Below, piece after piece: positions 54,021-64,000 of a stretch of DNA of 64,000 bases; position 1 is the stretch's first letter, and each line of letters opens with the position of its first letter. Position numbers and translations under genes: made by a program. Below the pieces are notes generated by a model. That model was not told where the DNA came from. It made no database searches and was given only the letters and a program-made list of their open reading frames with translations. The DNA comes from Mesoflavibacter zeaxanthinifaciens DSM 18436 (GTDB lineage: Bacteria > Bacteroidota > Bacteroidia > Flavobacteriales > Flavobacteriaceae), in assembly GCF_000422365.1 (NCBI RefSeq), contig NZ_AULQ01000009.1:91342-155341 (forward strand), read 5' to 3'.

Positions 54021-54078
54021 AGTAGTCAGTAATCAGTATGTAGTTTATCTACATACTGAAAGCTGGAGACTGAATACT
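54021..54078. repeat. Nested inverted repeat between rpoB and rpoC
   Basis: The inner perfect 10-bp stem CAGTATGTAG (54034-54043) / CTACATACTG (54049-54058) is enclosed by AGTAGTCAGT (54021-54030) / ACTGAATACT (54069-54078), complementary at 9 of 10 positions. Related CAGT-rich sequences occur between genes in other Flavobacteriaceae, as far as I recall. Confidence 0.7.
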
Positions 54079-54088
54079 ATAAGAAATT

Positions 54089-57000
54089 ATGGCTAGAAAA
54101 CAAGATAAGAATACAGTAAAGAGATTTAATAAAATCTCAATTGGTTTAGCATCACCAGAGTCTATTTTAGCAGAGTCTAGAGGTGAAGTTTTAAAACCAG
54201 AAACTATCAATTATCGTACTCATAAACCAGAAAGAGATGGTTTATTTTGCGAGCGTATTTTTGGTCCTGTAAAGGATTACGAGTGTGCTTGTGGTAAATA
54301 TAAACGTATTCGTTACAAAGGTATTGTATGTGACCGATGTGGTGTAGAAGTAACAGAAAAGAAAGTACGTCGTGACCGTGTAGGGCACATTAATTTAGTA
54401 GTACCAGTAGCTCATATTTGGTACTTCCGTTCTTTACCTAATAAAATAGGATATTTATTAGGATTACCATCTAAAAAATTAGACATGATTATTTACTACG
54501 AACGTTACGTAGTAATTCAACCAGGTAATGCTAAAAATGAAGAAGGAGAACCATTACAAAAAATGGACTTCTTAACAGAAGAAGAGTATTTAAATATTTT
54601 AGAAACACTTCCTCAAGATAATAACTATTTAGAAGACACAGACCCAAATAAGTTTATAGCTAAAATGGGAGCAGAGTGTTTAATAGAATTATTATCAAGA
54701 ATAGACTTAGATGCTTTATCTTATGAGTTAAGACATAAAGCAAATAATGAAACTTCTAAACAACGTAAAACAGAAGCTTTAAAACGTTTACAAGTAGTTG
54801 AAGCTTTACGTGAATCTAATGAAAATAGAGAAAACCGTCCAGAATGGATGATAATGAAGGTGGTACCAGTAATTCCACCAGAATTAAGACCATTAGTGCC
54901 ATTAGATGGTGGACGTTTTGCTACTTCAGATTTAAATGATTTATACCGTCGTGTAATTATACGTAACAACCGTTTAAAGCGATTAGTAGAAATTAAAGCT
55001 CCTGAAGTAATTTTACGTAATGAGAAGCGTATGTTACAAGAATCTGTAGATTCATTATTTGATAACACACGTAAATCTTCTGCTGTAAAAACAGATTCTA
55101 ACAGACCATTAAAATCTTTATCAGATTCTTTAAAAGGTAAGCAAGGACGTTTCCGTCAAAACTTACTTGGTAAGCGTGTAGATTACTCAGCACGTTCTGT
55201 AATTGTTGTAGGACCAGAATTAAAATTATTTGAGTGTGGTCTACCTAAAAATATGGCAGCAGAGTTATACAAGCCTTTCGTAATTAGAAAATTAATTGAG
55301 AGAGGAATTGTAAAGACCGTAAAATCTGCAAAGAAAATTATAGATAAAAAAGAACCAGTAGTTTGGGATATTTTAGAAAATGTTTTAAAAGGACATCCAG
55401 TACTTTTAAACCGTGCTCCTACGCTTCACAGACTTGGTATTCAAGCTTTCCAGCCTAAATTAATAGAAGGTAAAGCTATACAATTACACCCATTAGTGTG
55501 TACTGCATTTAATGCCGATTTTGATGGTGATCAAATGGCGGTTCACTTACCGTTAGGTCCAGAAGCTATTCTTGAAGCGCAATTACTTATGTTAGCGTCT
55601 CATAATATCTTAAACCCTGCAAACGGTTCGCCAGTTACTGTACCATCTCAGGATATGGTTCTTGGTTTATATTATATGACTAAAGAGCGTAAATCTACTC
55701 CAGAAGTTCAAATAAAAGGAGAAGGTTTAACTTTTTATTCAGCAGAAGAAGTAACTATTGCTTATAATGAAAAGCGTGTTGACTTAAACGCAGGAATTAA
55801 AGTTAGAGCAATCGATTTTAATGAAGCTGGAGAGTTAGTACCACAAATTATTGAAACTACAGTTGGTCGTGTACTTTTTAATGAAAAAGTACCAGCTGCT
55901 GCAGGTTATATAAACACGGTATTAACAAAGAAAGCTTTAAGAGATATCATTGGTAATATCTTAAAAGTTACTAGTGTACCAGAAACAGCTCAGTTCTTAG
56001 ATGAAATAAAAACTTTAGGATACAACTTTGCTTTTAGAGGAGGTTTATCTTTTAGTTTAGGAGATATCATTATTCCTGCTGAAAAGCAAGAAATGATTGA
56101 TGCTGCAAACAAAAAAGTAGATGTTATTACAGGTAACTATAACATGGGATTAATTACAAATAACGAACGTTATAATCAAGTAATTGATGAGTGGACATCT
56201 ACCAATGCCGAGTTAACAGAATTATCTATGAAACGTATTAGAGAAGACCAACAAGGGTTTAACTCTGTATATATGATGCTTGATTCTGGAGCTCGTGGAT
56301 CTAAAGAGCAAATTCGTCAGTTAACCGGTATGCGTGGATTAATGGCTAAGCCTAAAAAATCTAACGCTGGTGGTGGAGAGATTATTGAAAACCCAATTCT
56401 TTCTAACTTTAAAGAAGGACTTTCAATTTTAGAATACTTTATCTCTACTCACGGTGCTCGTAAAGGTCTTGCCGATACCGCACTTAAAACAGCCGATGCA
56501 GGTTACTTAACTCGTCGTTTAGTAGATGTATCTCAAGACGTTATTGTAAATAGTGAAGATTGTGGTACTTTAAGAGGTGTAGAAGTTGCACCACTTAAAA
56601 AGAATGACGAAGTTGTAGAAAGTTTAGGTGAAAGAATTGTTGGGCGTGTATCATTAAATGATGTTTATGATCCATTAACAGAAGAAGTATTAGTAGAAGC
56701 AGGTCAATTAATTGACGAAGCAATTGCTGATAAAATAGAAAAATCACCTATTGAGTCTATAGAAGTACGTTCACCATTAACATGTGAGGCAAAGAAAGGT
56801 ATTTGTGCACAATGTTACGGTCGTAACCTAGCAACCAACAAAATGGTTCAACGTGGTGAAGCTGTAGGTGTTGTAGCAGCGCAGTCTATTGGAGAGCCAG
56901 GAACACAGTTAACACTTCGTACTTTCCACGTAGGAGGTATTGCAGGAAACATTTCAGAAGAAAATAAATTAATAGTTAAGTTTGATGGTGTTGCCGAAAT

Positions 57001-58390
57001 TGATGACCTTAAAACAGTAAAAGGTACAGATAATGAAGGTAACGAAGTAGATGTTGTAATCTCACGTACATCAGAACTTAAACTTGTTGATAAAAAGACA
57101 GGTATTGTTTTAAGTACTAACAATATCCCTTATGGGTCGCATATCTTTGTTAAGAGTGGAGATAAGTTAAGTAAAGGAGATGTTGTTTGTTCTTGGGATC
57201 CATATAACGGTGTAATCATTTCAGAATTTGCAGGAAAAGTAAGGTATGAAAATATCGAGCAAGGTGTTACTTATCAAGTAGAAATTGATGAGCAAACAGG
57301 TTTCCAAGAAAAAGTAATTTCTGAATCAAGAAACAAAAAATTAATACCTACTCTTATTATAGAAGATAGTAAGGGAGAAGCAATCCGTTCTTACAATTTA
57401 CCAGTAGGAGCACACATTATGATTGACGATGGTGATAAGATTAAGGTTGGAAAAATCTTAGTTAAAATACCACGTAAATCTGCTAAAGCAGGTGATATTA
57501 CAGGAGGTTTACCACGTGTAACAGAATTATTTGAAGCACGTAACCCTTCTAACCCAGCTGTTGTTAGTGAAATTGATGGAGTTGTATCTTTTGGTAAAAT
57601 TAAAAGAGGTAACCGCGAGATTATTGTAGAGTCTAAATTAGGAGATATTAAGAAGTACTTGGTTAAATTATCTAACCAAATCTTAGTACAAGAAAATGAC
57701 TTTGTAAAAGCAGGTATGCCTTTATCTGACGGTTCTGTAACACCTAACGATATATTAAATATAAAAGGTCCTTCTGCAGTACAACAATACTTAGTTAATG
57801 AAGTACAAGAAGTTTACCGTTTACAAGGAGTAAAAATTAATGATAAGCATTTTGAGGTTGTTGTAAGACAAATGATGCGTAAAGTTAGAATTATTGACTC
57901 TGGAGATACTGTATTCTTAGAAAACCAACTAATTCATAAATCAGATTTCATAGAAGAAAATGATGAAATCTTTGGAATGAAAGTAGTAGAAGATGCAGGA
58001 GATTCTTCAAACTTAAAAGAAGGTCAGATTGTTTCTGCTTTCCAATTAAGAGATGAAAATTCTATACTTAAACGTGAAGATAAAAAGTTAGTTGTAGCTA
58101 GAGACGCTAGACCAGCCACAGCAACACCTATCTTACAAGGTATTACAAGAGCATCACTTCAAACTAAGTCGTTTATATCTGCAGCATCGTTCCAAGAAAC
58201 AACAAAAGTTCTTAATGAGGCAGCAGTAAGCGGAAAAGTAGATACTTTAGAAGGTCTTAAAGAAAATGTAATTGTAGGTCACCGTATACCAGCAGGAACA
58301 GGTATGAGAGCTTATGATAATATTATAGTAGGATCTAAAGAAGAATTTGATCAAATGATGAAAGCTAAACAAGAGGTTAATTTTAATTAA
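54089..58390 (+). CDS. rpoC: RNA polymerase subunit beta-prime
   Basis: A 1433-residue protein. The N-terminal zinc site is Cys66, Cys68, Cys81 and Cys84; the catalytic magnesium-binding NADFDGDQM is at 475-483; the trigger-loop region and a second cysteine zinc site ([13 protein letters not shown]) follow. The C-terminus ends in typical Bacteroidota sequence. A terminator (58433) follows the gene. Confidence 0.97.
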   Translation: MARKQDKNTVKRFNKISIGLASPESILAESRGEVLKPETINYRTHKPERDGLFCERIFGPVKDYECACGKYKRIRYKGIVCDRCGVEVTEKKVRRDRVGHINLVVPVAHIWYFRSLPNKIGYLLGLPSKKLDMIIYYERYVVIQPGNAKNEEGEPLQKMDFLTEEEYLNILETLPQDNNYLEDTDPNKFIAKMGAECLIELLSRIDLDALSYELRHKANNETSKQRKTEALKRLQVVEALRESNENRENRPEWMIMKVVPVIPPELRPLVPLDGGRFATSDLNDLYRRVIIRNNRLKRLVEIKAPEVILRNEKRMLQESVDSLFDNTRKSSAVKTDSNRPLKSLSDSLKGKQGRFRQNLLGKRVDYSARSVIVVGPELKLFECGLPKNMAAELYKPFVIRKLIERGIVKTVKSAKKIIDKKEPVVWDILENVLKGHPVLLNRAPTLHRLGIQAFQPKLIEGKAIQLHPLVCTAFNADFDGDQMAVHLPLGPEAILEAQLLMLASHNILNPANGSPVTVPSQDMVLGLYYMTKERKSTPEVQIKGEGLTFYSAEEVTIAYNEKRVDLNAGIKVRAIDFNEAGELVPQIIETTVGRVLFNEKVPAAAGYINTVLTKKALRDIIGNILKVTSVPETAQFLDEIKTLGYNFAFRGGLSFSLGDIIIPAEKQEMIDAANKKVDVITGNYNMGLITNNERYNQVIDEWTSTNAELTELSMKRIREDQQGFNSVYMMLDSGARGSKEQIRQLTGMRGLMAKPKKSNAGGGEIIENPILSNFKEGLSILEYFISTHGARKGLADTALKTADAGYLTRRLVDVSQDVIVNSEDCGTLRGVEVAPLKKNDEVVESLGERIVGRVSLNDVYDPLTEEVLVEAGQLIDEAIADKIEKSPIESIEVRSPLTCEAKKGICAQCYGRNLATNKMVQRGEAVGVVAAQSIGEPGTQLTLRTFHVGGIAGNISEENKLIVKFDGVAEIDDLKTVKGTDNEGNEVDVVISRTSELKLVDKKTGIVLSTNNIPYGSHIFVKSGDKLSKGDVVCSWDPYNGVIISEFAGKVRYENIEQGVTYQVEIDEQTGFQEKVISESRNKKLIPTLIIEDSKGEAIRSYNLPVGAHIMIDDGDKIKVGKILVKIPRKSAKAGDITGGLPRVTELFEARNPSNPAVVSEIDGVVSFGKIKRGNREIIVESKLGDIKKYLVKLSNQILVQENDFVKAGMPLSDGSVTPNDILNIKGPSAVQQYLVNEVQEVYRLQGVKINDKHFEVVVRQMMRKVRIIDSGDTVFLENQLIHKSDFIEENDEIFGMKVVEDAGDSSNLKEGQIVSAFQLRDENSILKREDKKLVVARDARPATATPILQGITRASLQTKSFISAASFQETTKVLNEAAVSGKVDTLEGLKENVIVGHRIPAGTGMRAYDNIIVGSKEEFDQMMKAKQEVNFN

Positions 58391-58432
58391 TATTTCTTGT
58401 TAAGAATATCATTTTAAAATTTATTAATACTA

Positions 58433-58463
58433 AAAGAATCCTGCTTCAAGCAGGATTCTTTAT
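58433..58463 (+). terminator. Terminator of the rpoBC operon
   Basis: AAAGAATCCTGC (58433-58444) / GCAGGATTCTTT (58450-58461), 12 bp, followed by AT-rich sequence. Confidence 0.8.
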
Positions 58464-58478
58464 TTAAAATAAAATAAC

Positions 58479-58799
58479 ATGTCAGACAATAAAGACAATA
58501 AGCAAAAACAAGGACAAATAAATATTGAGTTAGATGAGAAAGTTGCAGAAGGAACATATTCTAATCTTGCAATAATAAATCATTCAGTTTCAGAATTTGT
58601 AATTGATTTTGTAAGCATTATGCCAGGTACACCAAAAAGTAAAGTAAAATCTAGAATTATATTAACACCACAACATGCTAAACGATTATTAAAAGCGTTA
58701 GGTGATAATGTAAATAGATTTGAAAAAGCTCATGGCGAAATTAAAGATTATGAGCAACCACCAATTCCATTAAATTTTGGTCCAACTGGTCAAGCATAA
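58479..58799 (+). CDS. DUF3467 family protein
   Basis: A 106-residue cytoplasmic protein. The DUF3467 signature is INIELDEKVAEGTYSNLAII and SKVKSRIILTPQHAKRLLKA. Function unknown. It sits after the rpoBC terminator, with a second terminator at 58801, so its transcript is separate or reads through. Confidence 0.85.
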   Translation: MSDNKDNKQKQGQINIELDEKVAEGTYSNLAIINHSVSEFVIDFVSIMPGTPKSKVKSRIILTPQHAKRLLKALGDNVNRFEKAHGEIKDYEQPPIPLNFGPTGQA

Positions 58800-58800
58800 A

Positions 58801-58832
58801 AAAATCCCATCTTTTTGATGGGATTTTTTATT
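58801..58832 (+). terminator. Terminator of the DUF3467 gene
   Basis: AAAATCCCATC (58801-58811) / GATGGGATTTT (58817-58827), 11 bp, followed by TT. Confidence 0.8.
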
Positions 58833-58998
58833 TATAGATTTTTGTTATTTGCAATCAGTTTTTCAATCAATTTAAGTTATCTGTTTAAAAAAATCAAGTG
58901 TTTTTAATGAGGTTTTTATGTTGAAATTCAAAATTGTAATGTTATTATATATCTTTTGATTATAATCTCTTAAAATAGCTTAAAATTGATTTTTTTAG

Positions 58999-60588
58999 TT
59001 ATTTGAATTCAGAAACATAATGAAATTTTATACTAGGGTATTTTTGTTCTGTCATTTGAAGAGAAAAAGCAGAGTCTGCTAAAAACACTAGTTGACCTTG
59101 TTTATCTTTTGCAAGAAAACGTTGCTTAACTCTTAAGAAATCTTTGTATTCATCATTTTTAGGATCTTCTGGATCTACCCAACATGCTTTATATACATTT
59201 AAATTTTCATAGGTACATTTAGCTCCGTATTCATGTTCTAATCGATATTGAATCACTTCATATTGAAGTGCTCCAACGGTACCAATTACTTTTCTTCCAT
59301 TCAATTCTAATGTAAATAATTGGGCAACACCTTCATCCATTAATTGATCTATACCTTTATATAATTGTTTAGATTTTAAAGGATCTGCGTTATTGATATA
59401 TCTAAAATGTTCTGGAGAAAAGCTTGGTATTCCTTTATAGTTTATAATTTCTCCTTCTGTTAGTGTATCACCAATTTTAAAGTTTCCTGTATCGTGTAAT
59501 CCTACAATATCACCAGGATAAGAAACATCTACTATTTCTTTTTTTTCAGCAAAAAATGCATTAGGACTAGAAAATTTCATTTTCTTATTATTTCTAACGT
59601 GTAGATATGGAGTATTTCTCTTAAACTCACCCGAAACAATTTTTATAAATGCAAGTCGGTCTCTATGCTTAGGGTCCATATTAGCATGAATTTTAAAGAC
59701 AAAACCGGTAAATTGCTTCTCATCTGGTTTAACTAAGCGTTCTTCACTGTTTTTTGCTCTAGGTTTTGGCGCTATATCTACAAAACAATCTAGTAATTCT
59801 CTAACACCAAAGTTATTTAAAGCAGAACCAAAAAATACAGGTTGTAAATTACCATTAAGGTATTCTTCTCTATCAAAACTAGGATAAATACCTTCAACTA
59901 ATTCTAACTCTTCTCTTAAAGTTTCGGCAGATTTATCACCAATTAAGCTATTAACTTCAGGTGAGTTTATATCTGAAATTTCTATGGTTTCTTCAATATT
60001 TTTCCTGTTATCACCACTAAATAAGTTAATATTTTGTTCCCAAATGTTATATATACCTTTAAATTCATAACCCATTCCTATAGGAAAACTTAGCGGTATA
60101 ACTTTTAATTTAAGTTTTTGTTCTATTTCGTCTAATAATTCAAAAGCGTCTTTACCTTCTCTATCTAATTTATTGATAAAAACAATCATTGGTATATTAC
60201 GCATTCTACATACTTCAACTAATTTTTCTGTTTGTTCCTCAACACCTTTAGCTACGTCTATAACTACAATTACACTATCTACAGCAGTAAGTGTTCGGTA
60301 AGTATCTTCAGCAAAATCTTTATGTCCTGGTGTGTCTAAAATATTGATTTTTATTCCATTGTACTCAAAAGCTAATACAGAAGTTGCTACAGATATACCT
60401 CTTTGGCGTTCAATTTCCATAAAATCACTTGTAGCACCTTTTTTAATTTTATTACTTTTTACAGCTCCTGCTTCTTGAATAGCACCACCAAAAAGTAATA
60501 GTTTTTCTGTAAGTGTAGTTTTACCTGCATCTGGATGAGAGATAATACCAAAGGTTCTCCTTCTGTTGATTTCTTCTATAAACTTCAT
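58999..60588 (-). CDS. prfC: Peptide chain release factor 3
   Basis: A 529-residue translational GTPase that recycles RF1 and RF2 from the ribosome. G1 is ISHPDAGKTT (16-25), the switch segment contains RQRGISV, G3 is DTPGHKDF and G4 NKLDR. The C-terminal domains are complete. It has its own promoter on the minus strand (60606-60613). Convergent with the rpoBC-DUF3467 transcript. Confidence 0.94.
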   Translation of the reverse strand: MKFIEEINRRRTFGIISHPDAGKTTLTEKLLLFGGAIQEAGAVKSNKIKKGATSDFMEIERQRGISVATSVLAFEYNGIKINILDTPGHKDFAEDTYRTLTAVDSVIVVIDVAKGVEEQTEKLVEVCRMRNIPMIVFINKLDREGKDAFELLDEIEQKLKLKVIPLSFPIGMGYEFKGIYNIWEQNINLFSGDNRKNIEETIEISDINSPEVNSLIGDKSAETLREELELVEGIYPSFDREEYLNGNLQPVFFGSALNNFGVRELLDCFVDIAPKPRAKNSEERLVKPDEKQFTGFVFKIHANMDPKHRDRLAFIKIVSGEFKRNTPYLHVRNNKKMKFSSPNAFFAEKKEIVDVSYPGDIVGLHDTGNFKIGDTLTEGEIINYKGIPSFSPEHFRYINNADPLKSKQLYKGIDQLMDEGVAQLFTLELNGRKVIGTVGALQYEVIQYRLEHEYGAKCTYENLNVYKACWVDPEDPKNDEYKDFLRVKQRFLAKDKQGQLVFLADSAFSLQMTEQKYPSIKFHYVSEFK

Positions 60589-60986
60589 TGAAAATTTAAT
60601 TTGCGCAAATATATAGCTATTATTTACATTTTAATATAGTATGTGTGGGCTATGTCAAATTTTGTTTTAATAAGAACATTAACTTAAAGTAATGTCAAAA
60701 GAACTGATAAATCATTCATATTGTGAGAAATTTCTTTTGGTAGACAGAAAATTGCATTTCATCGAAAAATGATATTTGTTTAGAACATTTTAAGGTTTCT
60801 TTAACTAAAACGACATAATTTAGCATTGTGCAATTACCTTCCCTTAGGGTAATTTAATATGTGTAAATAACTGATTGTCATTTTTTTTAGAGTAACAGAG
60901 TGCCTGTAACTAAAGTTTAGTTTAATTAAACTTAGTTTATGGGTTTTATATAGTATTATAATATTCTTAACATTATTCATATAAAT
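60589..60986. other. Intergenic region of 398 bp
   Basis: AT-rich. It holds the prfC promoter box on the minus strand, a hairpin AATTACC/GGTAATT (about 60832-60854) and a 14-bp perfect palindrome AGTTTAATTAAACT (60919-60932) about 55 nt before the large secreted protein gene. I see no gene and no repeat of known type. Confidence 0.5.
60606..60613 (-). promoter_or_regulatory. -7 promoter box of prfC
   Basis: The minus strand reads TATATTTG, an exact match to TAnnTTTG, 17 nt before the start codon. Confidence 0.6.
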
Positions 60987-63900
60987 ATGAACATTTTTAC
61001 TTTCTCCAAAGGAATTAAGTTAATAGCCTTTTTTTGTACTTTTTCTTTAATGTTTGTGTCATCTGTTTTAGCAGATGGAACTAAACAAGTAATGCCAAAT
61101 TCAACTAATGGTACAGCAATTTATATAAGAACAGATGCTGGTAGTGTAGGTCCATATTTGGGAGCTCCTGAAACTGAAAGACTTTATTTTACTATAGCTG
61201 ATGCTTCGGTAGAGAATCTTTATTTTGGAGTTCAGGCAAGAATAAGAAATTCGTATGCAGGAGGGAATAATCCTCTCTTAACTAATTTTTACTACAGAAT
61301 ATTTAACGCAGCAGGTGTCCCGCAAACACCTGCTACTTTGTTTACAAACAATGGTACGGCTGTAGGTTATATACCAAATTATGCTTCTGCTGTTGCAGGA
61401 CCAAATATCGGAGGTGCAACACCTGCAGGTTATAATCCTATAACATTTAATCCATCAGCAAACGGTGATTATTACATTGAACTTTATTCTAGTAATGATG
61501 GAGGTGCAACTGCTGTTAATACTGCTCCTGGAGGAATTAATTTTTTACCGTATTTTGATTTTACTGTTTCTGATGCTTCAAATAACCAAGTAGAGGGAAG
61601 AATATGGTCAAGAAAATGGAGTTTTATTACATATAGAGTTGAAGATGCTGATAATAATGCAACGACACCAAATGTTCCTAATCCATCAGATGTAGCTTCT
61701 TTTGAAGGAGATTTTTATGCGTATACAGATGATCAAGTAATAGTACAAGTTCAGTTTGAGCCAGGATTTAGACCATTTGGTTACCAACTAGCAATGAATA
61801 GATTTGGAGTAGTCAATGATGATGACGATATGACGAATGACTTCCTAACAACAAGAAGGTCTCAGTCATATGGGTTAGGTACTCCAGTAAATCTTGATAA
61901 TGGTTATCAAGTGTTTATTACAGAACCTGATCAAAATATTTTTGTACCTAGTGTAGAACCTAGCCCTGTAGTTGCAGACAAAATTTTAGGTTGTCCTGGT
62001 AATTACTTTATACCAATAACATTAATATTAGCCCAAGATACAGCTATAATTTTAGACTTTAATGGTGTAGCAGGTTATCAATCAGGGACAGAAGATGTTC
62101 TAATTGAAGTTTATGAAAATACACCAGGTCAAAAATTAATCCCATGGGATGGTAATGATGGTTTAGGTAACCCAGTAACAACAAATGCAACAACTATAAC
62201 GGTTGTATCATATATAGGACGTACGAATGTCCCTATGATTGATGCCGAATTAAATATTAATGGTTTAAGTATTAATGGGATTGCTCCAACATCAGGAAGT
62301 AAACAAATGTTTTGGGATGATAGAGCTGTTACGGTTACTAACGACGGAACTGGATGTAATGTAGCAGGAGGTAGTAATGCTTTAAATAATATAACAACAG
62401 TAAATCCTGCATTTAGCAGAGAAGGTCTATTAGATGGTACTTTTGGACCTGCTCACGCATGGAGTTCTAGTAATCCAGACGATTCTGTACCAGCTATTAG
62501 CCAAGGCGGTAATAATACTAATGCCGTTTTATGTGATGACTTTGGAAACACTCGTGTGATTAATACTTGGTTTTATGGATCAACAAGATCTACAACTCCA
62601 TCGTCAATTGAAATTCCTTTATGTGATAATGATAATGACGGTATTTTAGATAGCGCAGACATTGATGATGATAATGATGGAGTTTTAGATGTTACAGAGA
62701 ATAATAATGAAGATCCATTAGCAGATGAAGATGGAGATGGAGCAGCTAATTACTTCGATCCTGATTTTTCAGGTTTTATAGATGTCAATGGAGATGGTAT
62801 TAGTGATCAGTATGATTTAGATGGAGACGGAATAATTAATCAGTTTGATTTAGATACTGATGGAGATGGGTGTTCTGATGCATACGAATCTAATGCAACA
62901 ACAGATACAAGCCCAAATTTTCAATTTACAGACTTAAGTGGTGATGCAGATGGATTGTCTCCAACTGTTGACCCAGGAAATGATGGTACTCCAGATTATC
63001 TTGTAACTTATATTCAAGCGACAGATGGAGTTAGTCTATGTGTAGATCAATGTAACGCTTCAGCTTCAGGAAATACAAATTCAGACAATGATAATATATC
63101 AGACTTTTGTGATAATGATGATGATAATGATGGTATAATTGATACTTTAGAGCTTAATTGCTCTCCAACGTTTGTACCATTAGGACAAACATTTTCAGAT
63201 AATACTTCAAATCCAGGTGTAGTAAACAATATTTATAATTACGGTTCAGCTAGCGCAACATTTACTTATCAAATAGAAGGTAATACAACATGGGCTTCCG
63301 GAGTTTCAAGTCAAACAGTTGCAGGTGTAGATGGAGCGTATATAAATACGCAAGTAAGCAATACTAATTTCCCTATAGGAGATAAAGGTGTTTATACCTT
63401 GACTTTTTCAGAGCCTATTTATAATCTTAATTTTAAATATGGAGGTCTTGATAATGCAGATAGAGTAGATTTTCAAGCTACTAATGCCGGTTCAAATGTA
63501 CCCGTAACTCTTACGGATATAAATCTTGGTGCAAACGGACAAATTGTAAATCAAACAATATTTAGTACAGCAGGTGGCAATAATGCTCCTAATAATAGCA
63601 TACAAGTTTCAGTACAAGGTCCTTTAGATGAAATTAAAATTTATGTTGGTAAAAATAATGGAAATGCAGGAAATGTAACGCTACAAATTTATGAGTTAAT
63701 TTATTGTCTACCATTAGACACAGATTCAGATACAATACCAAATCATTTAGATAATGATTCAGATGCAGATGGATGTTTTGATGCTATTGAAGGTGACGCT
63801 TCTATTACATCTTCAAGCGTTAATACTCAAGGTGAAATATTAGGAAGTGTTGATTCAAATGGAGTTCCTGATTCAGTTTCAGGAGGACAGAATATAGGTA

Positions 63901-64000
63901 GTTCTTTAGATGATAATATAAACTCTTGTTTAGGCGACTTAAGCGGAACGGTATTCGAAGATACTAATGGCAACGGCGTACAAGATGCAGGCGAAGCAGG
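60987..64000 (+). CDS. Very large secreted adhesin-like protein with TSP3 repeats (cut by right edge)
   Basis: The frame is open from the ATG at 60987 through the right edge, 1004 codons so far. A signal peptide (MNIFTFSKGIKLIAFFCTFS to about residue 30) precedes a beta-rich N-terminal region. From about residue 545 (DNDNDGILDSADIDDDND) acidic calcium-binding TSP3 repeats appear in several clusters, followed by a beta domain, then GDLSGTVFEDTNGNGVQDAG, the start of an SdrD-B-like domain, at the edge. Such proteins in Flavobacteriaceae are exported by the type IX system and end in a sorting domain, which is not visible here. The function is probably adhesion or gliding. Confidence 0.85.
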   Translation, partial: MNIFTFSKGIKLIAFFCTFSLMFVSSVLADGTKQVMPNSTNGTAIYIRTDAGSVGPYLGAPETERLYFTIADASVENLYFGVQARIRNSYAGGNNPLLTNFYYRIFNAAGVPQTPATLFTNNGTAVGYIPNYASAVAGPNIGGATPAGYNPITFNPSANGDYYIELYSSNDGGATAVNTAPGGINFLPYFDFTVSDASNNQVEGRIWSRKWSFITYRVEDADNNATTPNVPNPSDVASFEGDFYAYTDDQVIVQVQFEPGFRPFGYQLAMNRFGVVNDDDDMTNDFLTTRRSQSYGLGTPVNLDNGYQVFITEPDQNIFVPSVEPSPVVADKILGCPGNYFIPITLILAQDTAIILDFNGVAGYQSGTEDVLIEVYENTPGQKLIPWDGNDGLGNPVTTNATTITVVSYIGRTNVPMIDAELNINGLSINGIAPTSGSKQMFWDDRAVTVTNDGTGCNVAGGSNALNNITTVNPAFSREGLLDGTFGPAHAWSSSNPDDSVPAISQGGNNTNAVLCDDFGNTRVINTWFYGSTRSTTPSSIEIPLCDNDNDGILDSADIDDDNDGVLDVTENNNEDPLADEDGDGAANYFDPDFSGFIDVNGDGISDQYDLDGDGIINQFDLDTDGDGCSDAYESNATTDTSPNFQFTDLSGDADGLSPTVDPGNDGTPDYLVTYIQATDGVSLCVDQCNASASGNTNSDNDNISDFCDNDDDNDGIIDTLELNCSPTFVPLGQTFSDNTSNPGVVNNIYNYGSASATFTYQIEGNTTWASGVSSQTVAGVDGAYINTQVSNTNFPIGDKGVYTLTFSEPIYNLNFKYGGLDNADRVDFQATNAGSNVPVTLTDINLGANGQIVNQTIFSTAGGNNAPNNSIQVSVQGPLDEIKIYVGKNNGNAGNVTLQIYELIYCLPLDTDSDTIPNHLDNDSDADGCFDAIEGDASITSSSVNTQGEILGSVDSNGVPDSVSGGQNIGSSLDDNINSCLGDLSGTVFEDTNGNGVQDAGEA

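Overview
The window looks like a chromosomal segment of a marine-type Flavobacteriaceae (Bacteroidota). The evidence is the low GC content, promoters of the TTG-N19-TAnnTTTG type, almost no Shine-Dalgarno sequences except before rpsU, a tmRNA encoding the tag GENNYALAA, type IX-style secreted proteins with TSP3 acidic repeats, the order rpsU-xerC-hpf-tRNAs-tuf-tRNA(Trp)-secE-nusG-rplKAJL-rpoBC, and typical Bacteroidota families (DUF2851, DUF1343/NamZ, DUF2059, DUF3467). No rRNA operon, CRISPR array, insertion sequence or phage is visible. I cannot name the species.

Layout. 1-10 kb: a ParB-like gene cut by the left edge, the tmRNA gene ssrA, a small Tudor-fold protein, an AlaDH/PNT-fold dehydrogenase, a TSP3 lipoprotein, small proteins, kdsA (KDO for LPS), typA and two small membrane proteins. 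10-21 kb: an accessory glycan cluster with an acyltransferase-like protein, a DegT aminotransferase, a Wzx-like flippase, glycosyltransferases on both strands, an FdtA/QdtA ketoisomerase and a 2OG-Fe oxygenase, followed by ftsE, a GT-C-like membrane protein and a DPM-like glycosyltransferase. 21-31 kb: a large TPR protein next to an outer-membrane barrel, then secreted and metabolic singletons. 31-43 kb: NamZ-like cell-wall hydrolase, LolC/E-like permease, PLP enzyme, K+ channel, Na+/alanine symporter, HhH protein and acyl-CoA dehydrogenase. 43-58.8 kb: the translation and transcription block. 59-64 kb: prfC and a very large secreted adhesin-like protein that runs off the right edge.

How genes work together. 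The glycan cluster probably makes and exports a 3-amino-3,6-dideoxyhexose-containing surface polysaccharide (ketoisomerase, aminotransferase, possible N-acyltransferase, flippase, glycosyltransferases). The RmlA/RmlB steps and the hexapeptide acetyltransferase QdtC are not in the window. The 43-58 kb block supplies bS21, HPF, EF-Tu, five tRNAs, SecE, NusG, four ribosomal proteins and RNA polymerase beta and beta-prime.

Most unusual signals: a strong Shine-Dalgarno sequence only at rpsU; an acyltransferase whose N-terminus appears to begin at ATT; terminator-like hairpins inside the first codons of three downstream genes; a three-copy dispersed repeat with conserved ends and core but a different stem-loop in each copy, one copy abutting tmRNA; a nested inverted repeat between rpoB and rpoC; and five convergent gene pairs overlapping at their stop codons. 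I found no complete new system that I would defend. The best candidates are the dispersed repeats and the regulatory architecture.
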